Part shown: positions 24,914 to 31,877 of the stretch, in pieces
Layout of the letters: each line of letters starts with the position of its first letter
Position numbering within the stretch: position 1 is the stretch's first letter
Assembly (NCBI GenBank): GCA_045545235.1
Contig: JAZQAN010000064.1
Location: forward strand, 62,001 to 126,000
Source of the DNA: CAZNKU01 sp045545235
GTDB lineage: Bacteria; Bacillota; Clostridia; Monoglobales; Firm-18
DNA: 64,000 bases
Reading direction: 5' to 3'
Program-made: the position numbers and the translations under genes
The notes under the pieces: generated by a model
The model's input: only the letters and a program-made list of their open reading frames with translations
What the model was told of the DNA's origin: nothing
Database searches by the model: none

Positions 24914-26879
24914 ACTGGCAAAATATGCAGGTTTTTGTTTTGGTGTAAAGCGTGCAATGGATATTGTAATAGAGTCTGCCGAAAAAACTAACGAAAAGAT
25001 TTATACTTTAGGCCCTCTTATTCATAACGAACAAGTTGTTGAATATTTAAAAAACAAGAACGTCTATACAATTGATAATGTAGATGATGTACCTGATTTT
25101 AGCACAGTAATTATACGAACACATGGTGTTCCCGAATCATATTACAACATTTTAAATTCAAAAAAATGCAATATAATAGATGCGACATGTCCTTTTGTTA
25201 AAAAAATTCATAAAATAGTACACAAGTGCTACAAAGACGGAAATAAGATTATAATTGTTGGAGATTCCAATCATCCTGAGGTTATTGGTATAAACGGATG
25301 GTGTAATAACTCTGCTTCGATTATTTCTACTGTGGAAGATTTTGGTAAAATTAACATAGAAAAACCAGTTTGTATGGTAGTTCAGACTACTTTTTCACTA
25401 AAAGTTTGGAATAAAATAAAGAAATTTGTAAAAACATCTTGCCAAACCGTACAGTTTTTTGATACAATATGTAGTGCGACGGAGGATAGACAAACAGAAG
25501 CTGAAAAAATGGCTGAATCTGTCGATACAGTTATTGTTATTGGAGGAAAACATAGCTCCAATACAAAAAAATTAGTTGATATTTGTAAAAGCCATTGTGC
25601 TGATACATATCATATAGAAACGGTTTCCGAGTTACCTAATGAGACTTGGAAAAACCGTAACATCGGTGTTACAGCGGGTGCTTCAACACCGGAATGGATA
25701 ATTAAGGAGGTCATTAGTAAAATGTCAGAAGAAAAAGTAATGGAAGTAACAGACGAAATCAGCTTTGCTGAAGAATTGGAAAAATCATTGGTTAGCCTGA
25801 AAACAGGTGATATCGTAAAAGGTATCGTTATCGGTGTAACACCTACAGAGGTTTACGTTGATCTTGGTTCAAAGGCTGACGGTATTATTCCTGTTGGAGA
25901 GCTTACAGATGATCCGTCTGTTTCACCTGAAGATATAGTAAAGGTGGGCGATGAAATCGACGTATTCGTTGTTAGAGTAAACGACGTCGAAGGTACAATC
26001 AAGCTTTCTAAAAAGAAACTTGATATTATTGCAGGTCAGAAAAAATTCGAAACTGCAGTTGAAACAAAAGAAATTCTTGATGGTAAGGTAGTAGAAGCTG
26101 TTAATGGTGGTGTTATCGTTATATCTAACGGTACAAGAGTATTTGTTCCTGCGAGACAAGCTGCATCAAAATTCGTTCAGGATTTGGAAACTCTTGTTGG
26201 TACAAACGTACAGTTCAGATTAATTGACTTTAATCCAAGAAGAAGAAAAATTGTTGGTTCAATAAAATCTGTATCAGATGAAATTGCTGCAAAAGCTCTT
26301 GAGGAATTCTGGGCATCTGCAGAAATTGGTAAGGAATATACAGGTACAGTTAAATCTCTTACAAACTTTGGTGCTTTTGTTGATATCGGCGGTGTTGATG
26401 GTTTGGTTCACATTTCTGAACTTTCATGGGGGAGAGTAAAACATCCATCTGATGTTCTAAAAGTTGGCGATACAGTTAAGGTTTATATACTTGCTCTTGA
26501 CAAAGAAAAGAACAAAATCTCTCTTGGTTATAAGAGAGCAGAAGACAACCCTTGGGAAATTATTAAAACAAAAATTGCTCTTGATGATGTTGTTAAAGTT
26601 AAAATCGTTAGAATTGTATCTTTTGGTGCATTTGCAGAAATCATTCCTAACGTTGATGGTTTGATTCATATTTCACAGATTGCTAACAAACATATTGAAA
26701 CTGTTTCAAGCGTACTTAAAGTTGGCGATGAAGTTGAAGCAAAAGTTACAGAATTTGACGTTGAAAACAAAAAAATCAGCTTAAGCATGAGAGCTTTGTT
26801 GGAACCTGAAAAGGTAGAAGAAACAACAGAAGAAGTTGCTGCTGAGGATTCTGCTGAAGAAGTATCAACAGAAGAATAA
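24903..26879 (+). CDS. ispH: IspH fused to four-S1-domain protein (IspH/RpsA fusion)
   Basis: Residues 1-273 are 4-hydroxy-3-methylbut-2-enyl diphosphate reductase, the last enzyme of the MEP isoprenoid pathway: the [4Fe-4S] cysteines C12 (AGFCFGVKRA), C96 (DATCPFVKK) and C190 (FDTICSATEDRQ) and the catalytic-type E126 (SNHPEVIG) are present. Residues 274-658 hold four S1 RNA-binding domains related to ribosomal protein S1, ending in an acidic Glu-rich tail. This fusion is known in Clostridia. ATG 24903 is preferred over GTG 24894 because IspH homology starts at MKIKLAKYAGF. A strong internal ribosome binding site at the junction could give a separate S1 protein. Confidence 0.93.
   Translation: MKIKLAKYAGFCFGVKRAMDIVIESAEKTNEKIYTLGPLIHNEQVVEYLKNKNVYTIDNVDDVPDFSTVIIRTHGVPESYYNILNSKKCNIIDATCPFVKKIHKIVHKCYKDGNKIIIVGDSNHPEVIGINGWCNNSASIISTVEDFGKINIEKPVCMVVQTTFSLKVWNKIKKFVKTSCQTVQFFDTICSATEDRQTEAEKMAESVDTVIVIGGKHSSNTKKLVDICKSHCADTYHIETVSELPNETWKNRNIGVTAGASTPEWIIKEVISKMSEEKVMEVTDEISFAEELEKSLVSLKTGDIVKGIVIGVTPTEVYVDLGSKADGIIPVGELTDDPSVSPEDIVKVGDEIDVFVVRVNDVEGTIKLSKKKLDIIAGQKKFETAVETKEILDGKVVEAVNGGVIVISNGTRVFVPARQAASKFVQDLETLVGTNVQFRLIDFNPRRRKIVGSIKSVSDEIAAKALEEFWASAEIGKEYTGTVKSLTNFGAFVDIGGVDGLVHISELSWGRVKHPSDVLKVGDTVKVYILALDKEKNKISLGYKRAEDNPWEIIKTKIALDDVVKVKIVRIVSFGAFAEIIPNVDGLIHISQIANKHIETVSSVLKVGDEVEAKVTEFDVENKKISLSMRALLEPEKVEETTEEVAAEDSAEEVSTEE
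25704..25724 (+). promoter_or_regulatory. Internal Shine-Dalgarno and start codon at the IspH/S1 junction
   Basis: AAGGAGG (25704-25710) is followed 11 bases later by ATG 25722, in frame, whose product would start MSEEKVMEV and contain all four S1 domains (385 residues). The site lies exactly between the two enzyme halves. Confidence 0.6.
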
Positions 26880-26890
26880 TTTCACACTTT

Positions 26891-26919
26891 AAGCACCTAT
26901 AATAATTATAGGTGCTTTG
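26891..26919 (+). terminator. Terminator after ispH/S1
   Basis: AAGCACCTATAAT (26891-26903) and ATTATAGGTGCTT (26905-26917) form a long stem; the following T run is short (TTTG). Confidence 0.75.
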
Positions 26920-26950
26920 TTATTATATTTTATACTTGTGAGGTTATATT

Positions 26951-27964
26951 ATGGATATGCTTAAAAAAATGTGTTCATTAAATTCTGTTTCCGGTAATGA
27001 AAATAAAATGACAGAATATATAATAAATTATAATAAATCTTTTTGTGATGATGTTATAACCGATAGCTTCGGAAATGTAATATCAAAAATAAACAACAAT
27101 TCAAATATAAATATTGTTTTGGAAGCCCACATTGATAATATAGGACTTGTTGTGAAAGATATTGACGATAAAGGTTTTATAAAATTTATATGTTCTGGTG
27201 GTATTGATTCGAGTATTCTACCTACAGCCGAGGTAATTGTTCATGGTAAAAAAGATTTGTTTGGAGTAATTGGAGCTAAGCCTCCACATCTGCAAACAAG
27301 TAAAGACGAAAACAATAATTCTATAGAGAATATGTATATCGACTGCGGTTTTGAGAGAAATGATATTATAAATTATGTTTCAATAGGCGATACAATCAGT
27401 TTGAATTCAAATTACAATGATTTAAAATCCGATTTTTTTACTTCTGGCTGTCTCGACAACCGAATTGGGTGTTGCATCATTACCGAGTGTTTAAAACGCC
27501 TTAAAACTCAAAATTTAGATTATAATTTATATGGTTTGTACTCTGTACAGGAAGAAGTAGGATGCCGAGGTGCAAAAAAAGGGATTGAAATAATAAAACC
27601 GGATTTTACAATTGTTGTTGATGTAACTTTTGGTGTTTCTCCATACACAGACGACGAACATGGTTTTGATGTTGGAAAAGGCATAACTATTGCTGTTGGA
27701 CCTAATCTCGACAGAAAAGCTACAAATAAGCTTATAGACATTTGTAAAAAAAATAATATACCTTTTAGAAAAGAGGTCTGCAGTGACCATACAGGTACTG
27801 ATACTTGGCCAATACAGACTGCTTGTAACGGAGTACGTTGTATTTTAGTATCAGTTCCCATAAAATATATGCATACTACAGTTGAAACTGCAAATATAAA
27901 CGATATAGAAAATGCTATTAATGCAATATGTTATTCATTCAAAGGAGGTGTATTTGATGCTTAA
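26951..27964 (+). CDS. M42 family metallopeptidase (first of three)
   Basis: A 337-residue glutamyl/leucyl-aminopeptidase-type enzyme of family M42, which forms large tetrahedral (TET) assemblies that trim peptides in the cytoplasm. Metal-site motifs are intact: AHIDNIG (H60, D62), CLDNRIGC, VQEEVGCRGA with the catalytic Glu pair, VVDVTFG and KYMHTT. GAGGTT precedes ATG 26951. It overlaps the next M42 gene by 8 bases. Sequence alone does not show the peptide specificity. Confidence 0.9.
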   Translation: MDMLKKMCSLNSVSGNENKMTEYIINYNKSFCDDVITDSFGNVISKINNNSNINIVLEAHIDNIGLVVKDIDDKGFIKFICSGGIDSSILPTAEVIVHGKKDLFGVIGAKPPHLQTSKDENNNSIENMYIDCGFERNDIINYVSIGDTISLNSNYNDLKSDFFTSGCLDNRIGCCIITECLKRLKTQNLDYNLYGLYSVQEEVGCRGAKKGIEIIKPDFTIVVDVTFGVSPYTDDEHGFDVGKGITIAVGPNLDRKATNKLIDICKKNNIPFRKEVCSDHTGTDTWPIQTACNGVRCILVSVPIKYMHTTVETANINDIENAINAICYSFKGGVFDA

Positions 27965-28970
27965 AAGACTAACTGAAGCATTTGGACCTTCCGGATATGA
28001 AGACGAAGTACGTGACATTATAAAAAAAGAAATATCAAATATATGTGATGAAATATATGAAGATAGTATTGGAAACCTTATATGCCATCAAAAAGGGAAA
28101 AAAATTAATGACAAAAGCATAATGTTAACAGCCCACATGGATGAAGTAGGATTTATAATATCTTATATCAACGATAATGGATATTTAAAATTTCAAACTG
28201 TAGGTGGAATAGATCCAAATGTGCTAATATCAAAAAAAATTTCAATCGGAGATAAAAAAATATGTGGAGTGATAGGAACTAAGCCAATACACCAAAATGA
28301 GGATAGTAATAATAATTTGAAAACATCTGACTTATATATTGATATAGGCGCATCTTCAAAAGAAGAAGCATTAAAATATGTTGAAATAGGTGATTATGCC
28401 TGTTTTGACAGTAATTATATAGAGTTTGGAAACGGCTTTGTAAAAGCAAAAGCTTTAGATGACCGTGTAGGGTGTTACACAATGATAAATATAGCAAAAA
28501 GAAGACCTAAAGCTGATATATATTACGTTTTTGCAGTACAGGAGGAAGTTGGACACCGAGGCGCGATACTCGCTTCTAAAAACTTGTTATTAGATTTTGC
28601 GTTAGTTTTGGAAGGGACAACATGTTCCGATGTTCCGGGAACTGATCAATTTGGTTTTTCAACTCATATAGGTGATGGTGCTGCTTTATCACTTCGTGAT
28701 GGTGGATGTTATTCGGATACTGAACTTACAAAAGACATATATGAATTTGCAAGCAAAGAAGGTATAAAATGTCAATACAAACAAACTACTTTAGGTGGTA
28801 ACGATGCAGCTGCTGTACAAATTTCAAATAGCGGTAATAGAGTTGCGGCAATTTCGGTACCTTGCCGATATATTCATTCCCAATCAAATGTAGCAAAAAT
28901 TTCAGACATTGATTCGATGGAAAAAATTATATTTAAATATATAGAAAGTAAGGTGAATAATATTGATTAA
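27957..28970 (+). CDS. M42 family metallopeptidase (second of three)
   Basis: A 337-residue M42 peptidase with intact ligands: TAHMDEVGF (H60, D62), KALDDRVGC, VQEEVGHRGA, LEGTTCSD and CRYIHS. It begins LKRLTEAFGPSGYEDEVR, the usual M42 N-terminus. ATG 27957 has AAAGGAGG 8 bases upstream, inside the end of the preceding gene. It shares the same order of motifs as its upstream paralogue but is only moderately similar, so the pair is an old duplication. Confidence 0.92.
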   Translation: MLKRLTEAFGPSGYEDEVRDIIKKEISNICDEIYEDSIGNLICHQKGKKINDKSIMLTAHMDEVGFIISYINDNGYLKFQTVGGIDPNVLISKKISIGDKKICGVIGTKPIHQNEDSNNNLKTSDLYIDIGASSKEEALKYVEIGDYACFDSNYIEFGNGFVKAKALDDRVGCYTMINIAKRRPKADIYYVFAVQEEVGHRGAILASKNLLLDFALVLEGTTCSDVPGTDQFGFSTHIGDGAALSLRDGGCYSDTELTKDIYEFASKEGIKCQYKQTTLGGNDAAAVQISNSGNRVAAISVPCRYIHSQSNVAKISDIDSMEKIIFKYIESKVNNID

Positions 28971-29898
28971 AAAACTTTCAAACGCCTATGCACCGTCAGC
29001 AAAAGAGGAAGAAATACGCAATATAATCATTAAGGAATTATCTGATTTTTACGCAGATATAAAAACAGATAATTTAGGTAACTTGGTTATTCATAAACCA
29101 GGCGTAAAAAAAACAATTGCAATTACAGCACCTATGGACGAGGTAAGTTTTATTGTTACACACATAAAAGATAATAAAACTCTAGTTGCAACATCTGTAT
29201 GTGGTGTAAAGTCAAACACCTTACCAAATATTTTAGTATCTGACCAAAAACACAGAATTTATGTAGCGAATAAAGTACCAAATAATTCTGATAATATCGA
29301 AAAAACCAGGAATATAGAATTTACCGATACTAACTGTTGTAAAGTTGAACCACTTGACAACGCATTTATATCAAATTCCCTTATATACAGCAATAATTTT
29401 ATTGAAACAGAGAGTAACTATATTGGTAAAGCACTTGAACGTTCTGTTTGTTGTTCAGTAATATGTGATATAGCACGTGAAGTTGCTAATTCATTGTACG
29501 AATATTATTTTGTTTTTTCTGCTCAAAATAATTGTGATAAAAAAGGCGCAATGACGGCAACTTATAATTTGGAAATTGATGAATTGTATAATTTATGTTG
29601 TATTGATTCAGATACGGAAAATTTAAATCTAGGCGAAGGACCAGTTATTATATTAAGAGACAAAATGCTTATTTCAAATGACGAATTAATAAAGAATTTT
29701 GATAATTCATTAAATCTAAAAAGGTTGGTAAGTTCAAATTTAATTTGTGAAGGCGGATTTTACCAAAAACAACACACAACACAGAAGGTAATTTCTGTTG
29801 GAATACCAATTAGTTTTTTAGGTTGTTGTAACGAGATAGTTTCAAAAAATGATATTTCGGCATTTAAAAATTTAATTACAGAGAAAGTGTTGCCATAA
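28963..29898 (+). CDS. M42-like protein lacking the active site (pseudo-peptidase)
   Basis: A 311-residue intact frame clearly related to the previous gene (LSNAYAPSAKEEEIRN against LTEAFGPSGYEDEVRD), but every recognisable metal or catalytic residue is replaced: AHMDE is APMDE (P57), LDDR is LERS (E159), QEEVGHRGA is QNNCDKKGA (N189, N190), and RYIHS is SFLGC. The reading frame is undamaged over its full length, so it is probably retained as a structural or regulatory partner rather than a fresh pseudogene (inference). The start is TTG 28963 with AAGGTG upstream, overlapping the preceding stop. Confidence 0.85.
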   Translation: MIKKLSNAYAPSAKEEEIRNIIIKELSDFYADIKTDNLGNLVIHKPGVKKTIAITAPMDEVSFIVTHIKDNKTLVATSVCGVKSNTLPNILVSDQKHRIYVANKVPNNSDNIEKTRNIEFTDTNCCKVEPLDNAFISNSLIYSNNFIETESNYIGKALERSVCCSVICDIAREVANSLYEYYFVFSAQNNCDKKGAMTATYNLEIDELYNLCCIDSDTENLNLGEGPVIILRDKMLISNDELIKNFDNSLNLKRLVSSNLICEGGFYQKQHTTQKVISVGIPISFLGCCNEIVSKNDISAFKNLITEKVLP

Positions 29899-29926
29899 AA
29901 ATATTATGTCAACAAGTGGTGCTTAT

Positions 29927-30085
29927 ATGAAAAATTGTATTTTATATGATAGAGTATGTATCAAGTGTGGAGAATGTAATATGTGTGATTTGGATCCCGA
30001 AAAGATATGTGATAACTGTGGAAAATGCATTGATGTTGATACAGATTATGCGGAAATAGAGATTAGTTCAGTTGAATTGAATTAG
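29927..30085 (+). CDS. Small eight-cysteine, ferredoxin-like protein
   Basis: A 52-residue ORF with cysteines at 4, 11, 14, 17, 20, 28, 31 and 34: CIKCGECNMC followed by CDNCGKC, then an acidic tail. The spacing (CxxCxxCxxC and CxxCxxC) suggests Fe-S clusters or zinc. ATG 29927 is taken; an in-frame ATG at 29906 would add seven residues, and neither has a strong ribosome binding site. It lies 28 bases after the M42 triplet and before a terminator, so it probably belongs to that unit. The layout looks like a small conserved clostridial protein, but I know no function. Confidence 0.65.
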   Translation: MKNCILYDRVCIKCGECNMCDLDPEKICDNCGKCIDVDTDYAEIEISSVELN

Positions 30086-30100
30086 TAAATTAATTAAAAT

Positions 30101-30138
30101 AAAAATCACTATAACAAAATAGTGATTTTTATTTTTTT
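30101..30138. terminator. Bidirectional terminator at the strand switch
   Basis: AAAAATCACTAT (30101-30112) and ATAGTGATTTTT (30119-30130) form a 12-bp stem, with T-rich sequence following on the plus strand and A-derived T run on the minus strand. Confidence 0.85.
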
Positions 30139-31091
30139 TCAGAATATTTAGCTAACGGATTGCTTTTTAGTGCATTTTCAATTGCTTGATCATCTGTATG
30201 TGTATATATTTGTGTAGTAGATAAATTTGTATGACCAAGAATTTTTTGTAATGCCAAAACATCAACATGACCGTGTTTATACATAAGTGTAGCTGCAGTG
30301 TGACGTAGTTTGTGTGTTGTGTAGTTGGTATAATCAAGTCCCGCAAGCATGAGATATTTTTTTACAATTAGCTGTATTCCTCGAACACTGATTCGTTCAT
30401 TGTTTTTATTAAGGAATAATGCGTTAGAATACTGAGGTTTTGCTTTAGGACGTACTTTTTTATATTCGTCAATAGCATTGATACAAGCATCGTTAAGAAA
30501 AACCTGACGTTCTTTGTCGCCTTTACCGATAACACGTAATTGGGTACCTTGTATATCGGTTAGATTAATTCCTACAAGCTCTGATACACGCAATCCACAA
30601 TTTAATAAAATTGTGAGAATACAAAAATCTCGTTGATTTAAGTTTTCAGCAGCATCTAAAAGTTTAATACTACTGTCTAAATCAAGGTATTTAGGCAATC
30701 TTTTACTTAATTTTGGTGCGTCAAGCTCAATAGTAGGGTCAACATCTAACAGTTCAGCTTTATTAGTAAGATATTTAAAATAAGTTTTTAGTGCCGAAAC
30801 TTTGCGAGCACGTGCCGAAGAAGAATTTGAACGGCTACGGTTTACGTAGTTCATAAAATCATATAAATCTGTTAATCTGATTTTTTTTATGTAATTAAAT
30901 GGAACATCAGAAATTTCTGTAGAATCAATTTCATCCAAAGATAAATTTTCATTTTTAATTTTAATATATCTGTAAAATAGTCTTAAGTCATAATAATATG
31001 CATTAACAGTATTTTTAGATTTGCCTTTAATAACTTCCAGATAAGTTATAAAATCTTTAAGTTCAGGAGTACAATCATCAAAATTAATCAT
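30129..31091 (-). CDS. XerC/XerD-type tyrosine recombinase
   Basis: A 320-residue tyrosine recombinase with a SAM-like N-terminal core-binding domain (residues 8-110) and a catalytic domain with all six residues visible: R168 (GLRVSEL), K190 (VIGKGDKER), H260 and R263 (HKLRH), H287 (LGHTNL) and Tyr296 (IYTHTD). It resembles chromosome-dimer-resolving Xer proteins in length and motifs. GGAGGG precedes ATG 31091, and directly before that lies a perfect inverted repeat. There are no phage or integrative-element genes nearby, which argues for a chromosomal role. Whether it is XerC, XerD or a single-recombinase type cannot be settled by eye. Confidence 0.85.
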   Translation of the reverse strand: MINFDDCTPELKDFITYLEVIKGKSKNTVNAYYYDLRLFYRYIKIKNENLSLDEIDSTEISDVPFNYIKKIRLTDLYDFMNYVNRSRSNSSSARARKVSALKTYFKYLTNKAELLDVDPTIELDAPKLSKRLPKYLDLDSSIKLLDAAENLNQRDFCILTILLNCGLRVSELVGINLTDIQGTQLRVIGKGDKERQVFLNDACINAIDEYKKVRPKAKPQYSNALFLNKNNERISVRGIQLIVKKYLMLAGLDYTNYTTHKLRHTAATLMYKHGHVDVLALQKILGHTNLSTTQIYTHTDDQAIENALKSNPLAKYSEKK

Positions 31092-31104
31092 TTTAACCCT
31101 CCAT

Positions 31105-31138
31105 CCAACTTCGCGAAATTTTTATTTCGCGAAGTTGG
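31105..31138. repeat. Perfect inverted repeat beside the Xer gene (possible dif-like site)
   Basis: Arms CCAACTTCGCGAAAT (31105-31119) and its exact complement (31124-31138) are separated by TTTT. Each arm contains the palindrome TTCGCGAA. No U run follows on either strand, so it is not an intrinsic terminator. It ends 13 bases before the start codon, with the ribosome binding site just inside. It could be the recombinase's own recombination site, an autoregulatory operator or an mRNA hairpin controlling translation. Confidence 0.7.
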
Positions 31139-31185
31139 TCTATCTACTTTTTAAACTAATGTTTATATGGTTTTTTCTATAATAC

Positions 31186-31875
31186 TTATAATTCCATTAA
31201 TCTGTTGTTTTTAAAATAATATATATTTTCTTTTTTAAAACCATAATCAGAATTATTTAAACTTATATGAGGCTCAAATGTAAAATATTTTACATCGGAT
31301 AATTTATATTTGTTACCTTTTTCTATATAAATTCTATCCGATTTTTGTTTAACTATTGAATGACCCAAATTACCTATAAAATCTAAATTAACAAAACCGT
31401 TTGAAGTAATTAAACTATTCATATAAAAATATAATTCTTCAAAAGTTGTACTTGGTGTAACATAACATAATAATTCCTTGTGAAGTTTTTCTTCCATTTG
31501 CATTCCTTTTTTCCACTCTGGATTTTTAATGTCATTAATATTATTTATAACTACACCATTTTCAATTATTATCGTTCTTGCGTAATCTCCCCATATATTT
31601 TCGTATTGAGGACTCAAATCAATAGTTATTATATCATTTGAATTTACTATGTTGTCAGGTGTTTTATAATGCTTGTCTGATATTGAAACGGTGGTTTGAT
31701 TGTTAGAGAATACAAAGGCTCCTACATCCCAATACCAAAAAGATTCAGCACCCAACTCCAGCATTTTTTGTTCGCATTTTTCCCGGATTTGAATTATCGA
31801 CATACCAACTTTTAGTATTGATTTTATATAATCCATAGTTTTTTTTGCAATCAATTGTACATCACGATATTCCAT
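31186..31875 (-). CDS. M24 family metallopeptidase
   Basis: A 229-residue protein with the pita-bread fold ligands of the methionine/proline aminopeptidase family: D in TIDLSPQ, D in GDYART, H in NLGHSIV, E in FTFEPHI and E in FKKENIYYF. It is shorter than prolidases and lacks an N-terminal domain. ATG 31875 is 2 bases after the copA stop; the upstream open frame overlapping copA is not part of the protein. The substrate is unknown; a role beside a copper exporter is not obvious. Confidence 0.8.
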   Translation of the reverse strand: MEYRDVQLIAKKTMDYIKSILKVGMSIIQIREKCEQKMLELGAESFWYWDVGAFVFSNNQTTVSISDKHYKTPDNIVNSNDIITIDLSPQYENIWGDYARTIIIENGVVINNINDIKNPEWKKGMQMEEKLHKELLCYVTPSTTFEELYFYMNSLITSNGFVNLDFIGNLGHSIVKQKSDRIYIEKGNKYKLSDVKYFTFEPHISLNNSDYGFKKENIYYFKNNRLMEL

Positions 31876-31877
31876 AA

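Noticed and set aside
30129..31091. The Xer protein as a phage or integrative-element integrase
   Set aside because: No phage, plasmid or conjugation genes, no tRNA attachment site and no composition change are seen around it; motifs fit chromosomal Xer proteins better.
31105..31138. The inverted repeat as an intrinsic terminator
   Set aside because: Neither strand has a T run after the stem, and the ribosome binding site of the recombinase follows directly.
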